From: Paramecium sonneborni | Taxonomy: Eukaryota; Ciliophora; Oligohymenophorea; Peniculida; Parameciidae | Direction: 5' to 3' | Assembly: GCA_905182985.1 (NCBI GenBank) | Contig: CAJJDN010000046.1 | Location: 361,298 to 425,297, forward strand | Length of the DNA stretch: 64,000 nt | Part shown: positions 48,485 through 62,585 of the stretch, piece by piece | How the letters are laid out: every line of letters starts with the position of its first letter | How positions within the stretch are numbered: position 1 is the first letter of the stretch | Notes under the pieces: generated by a model | The model's input: only the letters and a program-made list of their open reading frames with translations | What the model was told of the DNA's origin: nothing | Databases searched by the model: none | Program-made: the position numbers and the translations under genes

Positions 48485-49300
48485 ATGGGTGAGAATTTAG
48501 AAATTGATTAGGATTTCGAATTTTATATGAATAACATTGATGATGATGAATAATTTAATTAAAATTATATAGATTAGGATGGTAGTTTGAATTATTAACT
48601 GAAATGTAATTTTGATAAAGACGAACCGGAAATTAAAGTAAATTAAATCCAAACTAATATCAAAAGAGAGCTTAAGATAATCTCAATTATGAGACCTAAT
48701 GAATCTGATGATAGAGATGAAGAATTGTTATATTAGAATATTGAAGAGCACGATGAATAAATTAAATTTTAGGATAATGATAATTAAAAGATGGATATTC
48801 AATAATCAATAGAGAGAAATGATTTAAAATCAACAGAGAAGATCAGAATCTAGAATAAAAAAACTAAATAGAATGATTACTCTAGCATTTAAGTAGGTTC
48901 TGATAATAGCCCCAAAAATAAAGAAAAATAATAACATTTATTATAATCATAATAAGTAGAAACCAAAAATTTACCTAATTATTATGGAAGATAATTTATT
49001 AATAGAATTAAAAGAAAATTAGAGTAAGAGTAAGATGAAAATATTAAATCTGAAATGAATTAAAAATTAGAGAAGTTAAAAAAAAAATAAAAAATGTTTA
49101 CTCTTAAATCATTAAGAGATATTTTAGATGAAGAGTATTTTAGAGAAGAGTCCAAAAAATATTTAATCAGTTTTGATTTTATACATGACTTGATGCAATC
49201 AGATAAATAATAAGATATAAGACCTCCAATAAAATATGCCAAAAGAATGTATGAAGGATGTCTTAATAGTAACAAATTATTTTATTGGAAAGATGTTTGA
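48485..49300 (+). CDS. small ciliate protein with YGRQ motif (copy 2)
   Basis: 271 residues in a single exon. The N-terminal 150 residues are acidic and Asn/Gln/Asp-rich (MGENLEIDQDFEFYMNNIDD). Then ETKNLPNYYGRQFINRIKRK, a Lys/Glu helix, KMFTLKSLRDILDEEYFRE, KKYLISFDFIHDLMQSDK and a C-terminal RPPIKYAKRMYEGCLNSNK with FYWKDV. The KNL..YGRQ block and layout match the gene at 39323-39987. Function unknown; the disordered N-terminus followed by a compact helical domain suggests an adaptor. Convergent with the phosphodiesterase gene, 279 bp away. Confidence 0.82.
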
Positions 49301-49579
49301 TTAATTTATATTAACCAAAAATTATATTTCTTAAGTATCTCTAAAATATTAATCAAAAAAAGAGTTTTTTTAATTATATTATATTTTGTTCGTTAATGAA
49401 AAATTTCAAGTCAAGTAAAAATTAGTCATAAGGGAAACTAAATTTTAGATTTAAACTCAGAAAATAATTAATCTAATTATGATAAAACAAATATTAGTAA
49501 TATAAGATTATGATTAGAAATAATATATACATATATTGAGAATAAGTATTAAAAAATTTTTTATTAATATATTAACAAT

Positions 49580-51560
49580 TCATTATGTATTTAAAAGTGT
49601 TTAATAATGATCTATTTGTCCAGCCCATGCTTTTTTATTTTCTGTGATTTATTCAATATAATCTGATAATTATGGAAGTATTTATGATAAAGTGTTATAA
49701 TAAGGAAGAACCTAAGATAATTATGTGTCTTACCATAAAGTCTATGAATCCAATTTGACTTTTGGCAACATTAGTAGTTCTTCTATCACAAAGCATTGTA
49801 ATAGGAAGGCCTAATTCCTTCTCTTTATCACCTTGAAGCCAGAATTCTCCAAGAACTCTGAAGGTCCATTATTCATAATTTTTCATTGGTTTAAAAGGAT
49901 TGCTAATATCTGCTGCATGTAATAATGTATCAAAGCAAATTCCTTTATCTTTAGATCCAGGATCAAAATCGTTAGAAGCTAATCTTGCTTTTAATTTATT
50001 ATAATCTAATATAATGTAATGAAATACCTTTTCCATGCATTGCATTATCAGTACTAAGAATCATATTTATTGATTTTTCTCTAAAATATTTAAAATCAGA
50101 TAGAGTAAAATGCATTAGAACATCTGTTTCTCTAATATATCTGAATAATGTAGATGAATGATGTTATTCAAGTGGAGATCTATCATTATATGTCATAGCC
50201 AAATCATGTCTAGTATTAGATAGAAAAATATTATTTAAACCTGGATGATCAACATCATGTGCTGCAGCAGACAATAGAAGAATAGAATAATCTAATTTTG
50301 ATAATTTTCCTATTTCTTTAAAGTTACATTTTTGAATAAAGAAATATACTGTATGTGTAACATCAAAAGCATGAATAACATTATGATATAAATTCTCTTT
50401 GTGATAGTTTTATGCTAAGCGATCTACACATTTCTTAAAAGAATCAGGAGATATTCTCAAAGAACTAAATAACTATTCCTTTTAGAAGTAGTAACACATT
50501 AAATGAGTAAGTATAGAACTATCGTATTTCTAAAATAGAGAAAAGTAATCGTAATCTAAGTTTAAGATGTTTTATTCAAAATCTTCTCTTAATTATTCAG
50601 GTATATGAGATTCATTTGTAAATACAACATCAAAAGATATTGAACGTCTTTATTCTTAAGAAATTTATTATTATTATTGTTAAGGTTGATATAACCATCC
50701 TAAAGCTTCACTTTTCTTTCCTTCTATTATAGGTTCATAAACAGTATTATTAGATATATGAGTTATACCCCAATTTAATTATTTAATAATATCTGGATCT
50801 TCGAATTAATCTGCTAGATCTCTCATTATTTCAATCACTTTTTCAACTGGAGATCGTACTACATATCTTGCCCCTGCATTATTTATTTTTTTGACTTAAT
50901 TGAACTGTTAGAAAATATTATGAAATTTACTTTGCGAAACACTAAAAATAATCTTAAAAATCTAAATATTCCCCTTAGAACTTTGCTTATTGTGGTAAAT
51001 GCATCTCCATCTAAATTGAAATCGAGAATAATTAAAATTATTGAAGCAATTATAATAAGAGCATCGAAGATAGCCCAAAAATCTGAAAAATATGACTAAT
51101 ATATATTATATTTCATATACTATAAATCCTACACTGATGCATCGAAATGAAATTTCTAAAATAAAAAAAATGAGGATAACTAACTCAATTATTTTAGTTA
51201 TAAATAATGTCTTTTCTATATCTGCATCCTCTTTAGCATCATTAGCTATAAAAAAGATCACAAAAGTAAGTTACATGTAAATGAGAAGTTAATGAACACC
51301 AATAAAGTAAAGAGGACAACTAAAATAATTACAATCTTATCTATCAATGGAATCCCAACATTTTTATGATCAGTGATTCTGCAAATTATTAAATATAATT
51401 ACTCGTCAACAACTACTCGATCATACCCTTCTATATTATAGGAAGACCTACGATCTCCCAGAATATTGGATATTTCTTTTGAACCTCTAGGAACTACTTT
51501 TGCTCCCATTTAACCTAGATTCTTTTTAGAATCATCCTATAAGTTTTATTCTTCTGCCAT
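49580..51560 (-). CDS. voltage-sensor-like domain fused to cyclic-nucleotide phosphodiesterase
   Basis: About 620 residues with several 24-29-nt introns. After a polar N-terminus come four helices resembling an S1-S4 voltage sensor: IPLIDKIVIILVVLFTLLVF, FITKIIELVILIFFILEISF, FWAIFDALIIIASIILIILD, and an S4-like SKVLRGIFRFLRLFLVFRK with regularly spaced Arg. No pore is seen. The C-terminal half is a class I PDE domain: metal site YHNVIHAFDVTH, AAAHDVDHPGLNN, DTLLHAADISNP, plus LGLPITMLCDRRTTNVAKSQ, GFIDFMV. All metal-binding residues are intact, so it should hydrolyse cAMP or cGMP. Voltage control of hydrolysis is inferred from the fusion only. Confidence 0.87.
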
Positions 51561-51754
51561 ATTTGTTTTTTTATTTATTAATTATTTGAATACAACTATA
51601 TATCAGAATATACTTTGAAGAATTACTCATCGTTCATTAAACAAATTAAATTTGGATATATAACTAATTTCTTAAGTTATCATTTATTAACATAAAAAAT
51701 AGCTTGAACCTTACAAATTCAATAATGTTTATTAATAATAGATTATATTTTCAT

Positions 51755-52760
51755 TCAAATTTGAGCAATATCTTCAATATTTGCAATTTTTGCAATTTCA
51801 CCTTCCATAACTATATTAATAAAATATCTTACTCATATCTTCTAATGATCCAATATTTAAGTCTTATCCAAGCTTGATTGGAAAGGGAATGTTTATTTGA
51901 CATGGTAATTAAGCCAACATTTGACTCAACGGTGTCGGATAAGGAAAAAGAAAGTGTTATTGAAAAAATGGAGTTGGTTGAGGTCGGAAAGGATTAAATT
52001 ATTCTTAGACAGGTTATGTTTTTATTCGTTTTGTTAAAGAAGGTTCAGCTGGTTTTCTTCCTCTTTTTTTTGGTTCTGCTTATTGAATTGGATTTTTTGG
52101 TTTTGGACCTCTTTTCTTTGGAATTTTGGATGTAGCTACATCGAAACAGATATCATTTTGAAATTTGTTTTCATCCTTGCTTTTATAATCTTCATTTACT
52201 ATTTTTAAAATAACGTGGACAAATTCATGTCTGTTAAAACTATTTATGTGATCTGCAGATTTGATATGCTAAATTATTAGATTCCTAATTTTACATCCAA
52301 ATAATCTACATAAGGTTTACGACAGACTCCACAATATCTATGTTTTCTACCTGGTTTAGGAATTTACTATCAATATATTTAATTTTTACTAATTTAGTTT
52401 TTTTTATTGTGTATTCCTAAACCTTTTTTTAATGATCCTCTTTATATTTTTGCATACTCTTTATATAGTCATTCTAATTAAAGTATTAATTTAAAATATA
52501 CTCGGTCCACTTCTAAAATAAAACCAGGTAAACATTGTTATTCATCTTAATTGAAAACTGGAACAATATTTTCATAACAAGATAACTAATGATAATTAAT
52601 TTACATCAAATACAGCATCATTAAATATAGGACAAAAATCTATGTTTGTAACATGTTTAAGCCAGCATTTTGTACTTTTAGGTTGGAGATTGAATTAATG
52701 TTCAGGACATTTAGGCTAACATTTGCGTTTACCTGAACTTTATAATTTTTCTCCAGCCAT
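51755..52760 (-). CDS. Dbf4-type zinc finger protein with AT-hooks
   Basis: Five small introns (19-28 nt) must be removed to join the frame. From the start MAGEKLQSSGKRKCQPKCPE a Cys-rich region leads to a Dbf4-type zinc finger, KHRYCGVCRKPYVDYLDH followed by SADHINSFNRHEF, with the C-x(2)-C...H-x(5)-H ligand set. Then IPKKRGPKPKNP and AEPKKRGRKPAEP are two AT-hook motifs, and a Pro/Phe/Gln-rich tail (FRPQPTPFFQQHFLFPYPTP) ends EDIAQI. The combination suggests a chromatin or replication factor: Dbf4 zinc fingers bind Cdc7 kinase, but no Dbf4 BRCT-like part is visible. DNA binding to AT-rich sites is inferred. Confidence 0.82.
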
Positions 52761-52917
52761 TTAAATTAAATATATTATATAATTAGATATTGAATTATTT
52801 TCTTTTATCTTTTCAAGACAGTAACACAAGAGATATTTATAATATTTTGAAATCTATAATTATCTTTATATTGAAAACAATATTTTGTATTTTAAAAACA
52901 ATAATAATAATTTATTA

Positions 52918-55181
52918 ATGTAATATATTGATTAAGGAACTGCTCTTTCAACTAAGAATGCTACAGGAAGAAGACTTCAAAAAAAGAACTCTCTTTTTTA
53001 TTAAGTAAACAATTTATTAATATCATAGTAAGCTGTATTAGAAAATGAAGAGTTTACATAACGATATCAAAAGAATATAGATGAGTTGCAAGTGTTTAAA
53101 GATGATCCTTATCTTGAGCCTCATAAATAGCACTTTTAAGTAAGAAATACAAAATTCTTTGAATTACTTGAATAGATTGTCAAAGTAGAGTCATCTCTTA
53201 AAGATTTTGCTAAGGGGTAAGAAGTTCTATAATTATTAGATATGAAAAATATGGGTTTTTGATTTCTGATACTGGAATTACATATAAAGAATGGGCACCT
53301 GGAGCTAAAGAAGTTTATTTAACAGGTGATTTCAATAATTGGGATAAAATGTAATATTCTCTAACATCTGATTCTTTTGGAAATTGGGAAATATTTTTAC
53401 CAAGAAATGATGATGGTTCATATATTATTCCACATGGTTCAAGAGTAAAGACATATATAAAGGATGCTAATAATTAGTATCTATTTAGAATTCCTGCTTG
53501 GATTCGAACAACTTGGTAAAATGAGTAAAACAAAGTATATATATAATAAATATTAAGATTTTTGACGGTGTATTTTATAATCCTGAAGTTAAGTATGAAT
53601 TCAAACACAACAGACCACCAAAACCTAGATGTCTTAAAATATATGAAGTACATATAGGAATGGCTGGTATTGAACCAAGAGTACATACTTTTAAGGAATT
53701 CACATAAATAGTATTACCAAGAGTAGTTAAATTAGGATATAATGTGATATAAATTATGGCTATTTAAGAACATGCTTATTATGGAAGTTTTGGATATCAT
53801 GTTACAAATTTCTTTGCAGTTAGCAGTAGATTTGGTAGTCCTGATGATTTAAAAGAATTGATTGATACAGCACATTAATATGGAATTACAGTTCTGATGG
53901 ATTTAGTTCATAGTCATGCATCTAGTAATGTATAAGATGGAATTAATTAATGGGATGGCACTGATTATCAATACTTTCATGCTGGAAGTAAGGGTAAACA
54001 TGAATTATGGGATTCTAAATTATTTGATTATTCTAAATGGGAAGTTATTAGATTTCTATTATCAAATTTATCATGGTGGATTAATGAATATCAATTTGAT
54101 GGATTTAGATTTGATGGTGTTACATCTATGTTGTATGTTCATCATGGCAATGGATATGGTTTCACTGGAGGATATCATGAATATTTTAATGAATTAACTG
54201 ATCTTGATTCTTTAGTTTATTTGATGTTGGCTAATGATCTTATACATGAAATTAATCCTAATGCTATCACTATTGCAGAAGATGTGTCTGGCTATCCAAC
54301 TTTATGTCGTAACATTAAAGAAGGGGGTATAGGATTTGATTATAGAATGGCTATGGCAGTCCCTGATAAATGGATTAAACTCCTTAAAGAATTCAAAGAT
54401 GATGATTGGGATATGGGAGATATCGCTTATACACTTACTAATAGACGATATTTAGAAAAGTGTGTATGTTATGCTGAATCACATGATCAAGCTTTAGTTG
54501 GTGACAAGACTCTGTCTATGTGGCTCTTTGATAAGGAAATTTATAGTTAAATGAGCACACTTTAACCAGAAACTTTAGTCACTTTTAGAGGGATGGCTTT
54601 ACATAAAATGTTGAGATTAATTACCTTTGCATTAGGTGGAGAAGGATACTTAAATTTTATGGGAAATGAATTTGGACATCCTGAATGGATAGATTTTCCA
54701 AGAGAAGGAAATGGATGGAGTTATCATCATGCCAGAAGAAGATGGGATTTAGCAGATGATTAATTATTAAGGTATTCCAGACTATTATAATTTGATGCTG
54801 AAATGATTAACCTTGAAGAAAAATACCCTTGGTTACCTAGTGGTGAGTAGTATGTTACAGAAAAACACAATCAAATGAAGGTTATAATTTTTGAAAGAGG
54901 ATCTCTTTTATTTGTATTTAACTTCCATCCTACTGAAGTATTTATTTATTTTTGATTTTATCTATTAGTCATATGAACATTTTAAAGTTGGAACTAAATT
55001 TTAATCAGATCATCAAATAGTTTTAGATACAGATGATGTTAGATTTGGAGGACATTCAAGAGTCTCTCCTTCTTATGGTCAAAATTTCCCAATCATCAAA
55101 GAAGAATGGCAAGGTAGACCTAATCATATTCAAATCTATTTACCAAATAGATCTGCTATCGTCTTTAAATCAATTGAGTGA
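52918..55181 (+). CDS. GBE1: 1,4-alpha-glucan branching enzyme
   Basis: 728 residues after introns at 53217-53239, 53535-53557 and 54938-54968. The CBM48 module ([20 protein letters not shown]) leads into the GH13 barrel: [65 protein letters not shown], and [13 protein letters not shown]. The nucleophile Asp (RFDGV), acid Glu (AEDVSG) and third Asp (SHDQA) are in place, and the C-terminal beta domain ends [17 protein letters not shown]. It transfers alpha-1,4 chains to make alpha-1,6 branches in glycogen. The start [14 protein letters not shown] is the first ATG. It adjoins carbohydrate-related gene content on its right. Confidence 0.96.
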
Positions 55182-55228
55182 TATTTGTTTTAAAAAGACA
55201 TAAATATAACGATTAATTTAATTTTAAA

Positions 55229-56226
55229 ATGTATTCACTATAGAAATTAGTGCCAAATAGTAAATTACAAATTAAACCAGGGGCATTCTCTTAATATCAA
55301 AAATTAAATTAAAGTGTTGATGGGGCTTTGCCTGTAAATTAATAATCCTTATAACAACTTCAAACTTAGATTCAGATTTTGACAAAAAAAGAGCCTATTC
55401 GTTAATAAAATAAGAAATAAGAGTTACTATAGATTTTAGAGAATGCCTAAGCTAACTCAAAATAAACCAAATCTATGTCACCTAAAAGAACACCATAGAA
55501 ATAAAAAAGTAACAGAAAATTGAATTTCAATTAAATTACAGATTAGGATAACCTATTTTTGAATTCCAGTAATGCTATGGCCAATATGATTATTGAAAAT
55601 ATCCTAAATAAAGATGAATATTATGAGAAAATTAAACAAGAAAATTAAGAACTTAAAGATTAATCATCTAAATTTCTATCCACAATAGGCGATTTCAAAA
55701 AGAAAATTACAACATTAGAACGTCAGAACAAAGAAATTAATACAAACTTAATTAATGAACGCTAAACGTATTAAAATGAACTAATTAAAATAAATGAAAA
55801 AATCCAATCCATGAAAACCATGTAATAAAACTTATAAATGGAATAAAAAAAAAATGAATTATTAACTAAACAACTTTAAGATCAAATTACTATTAATATT
55901 GGCTTAAAAACATTTATCTGTGAGAATTGTTTGTTAAGTATTGAATTCTTGACATTCTTCTAAAATTCAGTATAAACTTTTTAACCACATCTAAGTAATG
56001 CATATGATATTTTGTTATCATTATCAAAACATTCAACATCCTTTATCTTAGATTTTATCTCTAAGACACAAAATTTAAATCTACCTGCATTAAGAAATTG
56101 CCTTTTACCAGAAGAATTTGATGTAAATGGATTTTTCGAAACTGTAGAATAACTAAAAATGCATGAATCACCAGAATTATCCTTTCGAAATAAAAATAAC
56201 AATGCAGTTAGATAAAGTATTCATGC

Positions 56227-56324
<98 letters not shown>

Positions 56325-56951
56325 TTAGTTTATCTATTTCAGAAATACCAAAATAAAATAAAATCACAACTTTATAAGAGTAGTTCAATGCTTTTCTTGA
56401 ATCAAGTTAACCATTTTCTGATTCACAATTAGGTAGTCCATATTTCACAGATTTAGATACAATTGATAAATAAAGACCTTTTTCTAAAGAGAAACAAAGA
56501 AATTAGATGCCCTTGTAAATAAATGCTGCTAAAAGAATCAAGCCAGAAATTAATTAGGCTCCTCATTATTTTTAAGCATTCAAATAAAATGACAATGAAC
56601 CTACAGTTTTCGATTCACTTATGAAAGAGGGTCCCACAAATAAAGACAGATGTTCATCAGTCCATAGTCTCAAATATTTAGATTAACAAATATAAAAGGA
56701 GCAAGACAAGTCAACAAAAAGAAATAAAGAAAATTAATAAATTAATTATTAATTTGTGATTGCTAAATATGATTATAAAGCCTAAAAAGTATTTACATAT
56801 TATTAAAGTTTGATAGGATATTGATTTGAGTTTTAAGAAAGGAGATTAAATTAAATTATTAAAAAAGACAACAAATGGATGGTGGTATGGAGAAGATAAA
56901 AATTAAGTTAAGGGTTATTTTCCACATAATTTTGTTCAATTATTAGGATGA
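55229..56951 (+). CDS. coiled-coil protein with poly-Asn tract and C-terminal SH3 domain
   Basis: 564 residues with one 28-nt intron at 56789-56816. After a Gln/Lys-rich start (MYSLQKLVPNSKLQIKPGAF) comes a long coiled coil (DFKKKITTLERQNKEINTNL, MKTMQQNLQMEQKKNELL), a globular-looking stretch (CENCLLSIEFLTFFQN), and a run of 32 Asn encoded almost purely by AAT (56228-56323). The C-terminus is a good SH3 domain: VIAKYDYKAQKDIDLSFKKG, NGWWYGEDK, VKGYFPHNFVQLLG. SH3 domains bind PxxP ligands; this one could anchor the coiled coil to actin- or membrane-linked partners. Its last 16 bases overlap the stop end of the trehalose-synthase-type gene on the other strand. Confidence 0.92.
56228..56320 (+). 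repeat. (AAT)31 microsatellite encoding poly-Asn
   Basis: Thirty-one perfect AAT units followed by AAC, in frame in the SH3 protein gene. The lack of interruptions suggests recent expansion and probable length variation between strains. Confidence 0.95.
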
Positions 56952-59900
56952 TTGTAGTTAAATAAATTAGTTTTCAATTTTTGATCTTATCTCTCCAAAA
57001 CATAACTATTAAGCAATTTTATTAATTCTAACATAGATTCTATAACTAAATTACTATTCTTTTCAATCTAATCAGAAATTGAAATACAATGAAATTTCTA
57101 TATTTAAATTTAAAAAATACTTTGTTTAATGGTATAGTTGCAAAATAAAAAATTTGCAAAATCTTTTCCAACCATCCTCTATCAAATGAAATAATATTAG
57201 CAAATGAAATCAATCCCTTTTAATTTGTTTCATTTATTATTATAATTTTCAATAATTCTTCAATTTGTTAATATTGATGTTTAATCTTTATTGAATAATT
57301 TTCTTAAAATATTAAATAATCATCGAATTCTAATTTTATTTCTTAAATCAAATTTGATAGAAAAACATTTGCAGCAGCATTTGTAAATTTAATTTGCTCT
57401 TTCAAAGACAATGTATAAATTTAATTTTTTTCTGTTAAATTTAAATGTTCCAAAAATGACAATGATTATAATTTTGCTTTTAATTATTCATTCTACTCTA
57501 TAATTGATTAGAAATTTGTTTTATTATTTTATTTAATGAAAAGTCCATCCTAAGCAATTAGATATAAATTATTAATGGATCCAAAGTTCAAATCCAAAAT
57601 TTCACAATTTTAATCAGAGACAATAATTAGAGTATTATTATCATCTTGAGCTAACTTTTCAAATACTTAAATTAATTAGTCTAATTTTGGTATTTTCTTT
57701 AAAAATTTTTGAGTAAAAGCAAGAATTATAATTTTTTAATTATCCTAAAAATTTCGATTAAAATATTTAGACACAACGTTAGTTTTCTCAATTTAACAAA
57801 AGCTTTTATCTTTTAAACCTAATGTAAATTCTTTGGCTGAATGATACAATTATTTATCAAACCAAAAATCTTCACAATAACTCAAGTGATCATTTAAACT
57901 GTGTAACCAATCATTACTGTTTGGAACAATAATAAATTTTGGACTTTAATCATTCAAGTAATTCAAAATTGTTTAAGCTGATTCTTTAGAGTTATTTGGA
58001 TTGATTTTTCTATGATCAACATTTAATGAATACCATTAGCTTGAGACTAATTTAGCTGCTTTCTTTCTCAACTATCGAAAATATATATATTCTAAATAGT
58101 TTGAAGAAATGCTATCTCTCAATGAGCATTTGATGAAAACATCAGACGTTTCATAAAGTTTGATTAATTCATTTTAAGAAAGATCGAGTTTAATTTAAAT
58201 TAGATCTTATTGATAATTTTGATTAATTTATTTTGCTTGAGTCATTATTTCTTCATAGTATTTTAATAATTAAGAATTGCTTTCGTAATCTTCATCATTA
58301 TTTGTATATAAAACCTGAATTAATCTAATTTGTTGTTACTTTAACAGATAAATTTATTCAATTATTTTGAATTTCTATGGCAGACCACTTAGAAGTGATA
58401 AACTATCAACTCCAAGAAGTGTAAACTATTTTTCTTTAGTTGTTTCTTATATGCTTATTATATTTTATTATTATTTTATATTTAATCCAACACTCCCATA
58501 ATCTAAAATAATTTATCTACCTAAAACTTCAATAGTAAATGCACTCATATCAGATATCTTAGTAAGTTTTTGGTATTTTTAAGGTAAGCACTGCATAAAT
58601 TAATACAAATCTTTTAATTAGATTAAGGAGATTAAATCACTCATTAATATAGAGGATAATATGTTTTCGCTGCATGATAGAATTCGAATTTATTTAGGGT
58701 TTGGAAACGATCTTCTCATTATTGTACATATTCTTGGTCTATTTTCATTTTTCTTGATCAATTCTTCCTTTATATAAATTGGAACTAAAAAGAGATGATA
58801 GTCAAAAATGAAAATAGAATGTAAATGGCAAAATTAGTTTTAAAATAATGTACATTATACTGCCTCTTAAACATATTTTGCAAATATTTTATTAATTTGC
58901 ATATAATCATCTTCAGAATGTAATTTCAATTATGGAGTTAGGTTATTAAAGACTGGGGTTATTAGCTAAGAAAAACAGCTTAATAAAGCATCGTCTAACT
59001 TAATTCCAAAGCATTTGTACTAATCATACACATGTTGTTATATAAGAATAAATTCATTCTCATCTGCAACTTAAATTCCAATCCATCCTATCCAAATTGC
59101 CTTTAAACTTAATCTGTTACTAAATAGATTGTACATATTATTGTAATAAGGATCAGAAGTTAATTAAAAATTGTATTTATTTGTAATATCTAAACATAAT
59201 GAACATCGAGATACCCTTTTTATTTGTCACTTTACAAAATTAATTAGTTTAGATTATTTTAATAGGTATCTTAAATGATAAACAAATCACATAAGAATCT
59301 GTAAATACTTAAGTTGATGAAGAACGCTTTCTTTTGAAATCGAAAATCAAATCAGATGATCCATATTATTCAGAAATTTTTCTCAATTTAGATATTGACT
59401 TTAATTTTTGTTTACATTCAAAATGACTCTAATTAGGATAAAGTAATTGTAATACTTTTATTAATTATTTCCAATCAATTTCTAATTAATTAATTGAGAT
59501 ATTTGTGAGTCCTCTTATCTCTGTTGTTAATTCTGAGAGGCTTTCATTATCAGACTTTATATTTAAAGATTATCATACTGAATCAAAAGCATTATCAAAA
59601 GGATCATAATCTCTTGATCGATTAAGTCTTTAAACTCTAACTAAAATGCATTAGGCTTCGATATATACCTAGTTCTTCTTGTACAAATTCATGAGAGATT
59701 TCATATTTTTAAAATTATCTAATGTTCATAGTTGGTTTATTGAATGTGATATAAAGGAAGTTGCGTCTAAAATCACACTTATGTATTCTGTTTTCGATGG
59801 TCTCCCAAATAAAATTATCTCCATCTTGAATAAGGCATTTGAATTCTAAATTAAAACCTATTGGCTTAAAACTATAATTAACTTGGATCAATTTGAATTT

Positions 59901-60057
59901 TGCTCTCATGGCTCCATTCAGGGTAAGTTTCGCATTTAGTGTATAATGGATAAGAATTTTGAGGATTCCATTATCCAAGGGAAGGATGATTACCACAAAT
60001 ACGAATAATTTATGAATATCTCGTCTCTGCTATTACCTTAAAACTAATATATGACAT
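56936..60057 (-). CDS. CBM20 + trehalose-6-phosphate synthase (GT20) + TPP-like protein
   Basis: About 1,000 residues in a gene with many short introns; those near the start were placed by the CBM20 domain. The N-terminus is a starch-binding CBM20: RICGNHPSLGQWNPQNSYPL, ETYPEWSHESKIQI, EFKCLIQDGDNFIWETIENR. Next a GT20 region: AIWIGWIGIQVADENE, YKCFGIKLDDALLSCF, GVDSLSLLSGLP, CSLRDSISSNYLEYIYF. The last part resembles trehalose-phosphatase (LIIVSDQNCEILDLDFGSIN, LYLIAQDGLFIK), but the DxDxT nucleophile motif is replaced by LAFTQKF, so phosphatase activity is unlikely. A glycogen-bound trehalose-synthase or regulatory role is inferred. The stop overlaps the SH3 gene by 16 bases. Confidence 0.82.
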
Positions 60058-60776
60058 CTTAAATTATAAGAAGTATATAATTTATAAAATAAGTGAAGAA
60101 TTGGTCTTTGGATACTTTTGTGATGGCGTAACAAAATATTTTTGTGATTTTCTTCATTCCATAATAAATATAAAGTATCTTTATAAATTTAAAATTAAGA
60201 ATATCCATACCTAACTAAGTTTAGGAATTTAAAAAGAAGTATTATGAGGATAATTAGAGATAGTTAGCATATCTGAAAATATCAAATTATGATAAGTAAC
60301 AATAATGAATAAAAATAAAAAATGGTTTAAAGATTTGTGGAGAAATTCATATAAATGAAAAGGTGAAAAAAGCAATGAAATAAGAATAAGAAAGTTTAGT
60401 AAGTGAGTAAGAATGAAAATAATATAAAAAAGAAGAAGTTAAATAAGTAAATATTGAGATTAGATTGGAGATGATTTGAAGAGAAGGAGAAATAGAAATA
60501 AGGTAAGTGGATTATGATTTAAGAATGAAGAAAAAGAATTAGTTAAGAGAGAAGGATAATCAGAAATTGAAATAATAGGAGAATGAGATATTAATAAAGC
60601 TAAGCAAAGAATATATTAATATATAATAAAGATAGCTATTGGAAAGGATGGTAAAGAAGGAATAGATTGAGTATAAATATGAATGTAGTTAAAAGATATT
60701 GGTAGTTTAGAAAGATGAAAGAGATAATGATGATTGTTGTTGATTTTATATATTGTGATAAATATCACTTAGATTA
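60058..60776. other. purine-rich spacer downstream of beta-tubulin
   Basis: From about 60210 to 60740 the plus strand is strikingly rich in A and G (runs such as AAGAATAAGAAAG and GAAGAGAAGGAGAAATAG). TGA is frequent in all plus frames, so no gene lies here. It is 3' of the tubulin gene and so pyrimidine-rich on the tubulin sense strand. Confidence 0.6.

Positions 60777-62585
<1,809 letters not shown>

Noticed and set aside
56163..56432. Plus-strand frame with a long poly-Ile run
   Set aside because: It is the +1 reading of the AAT repeat; the Asn frame continues on both sides into coiled-coil and SH3 sequence.
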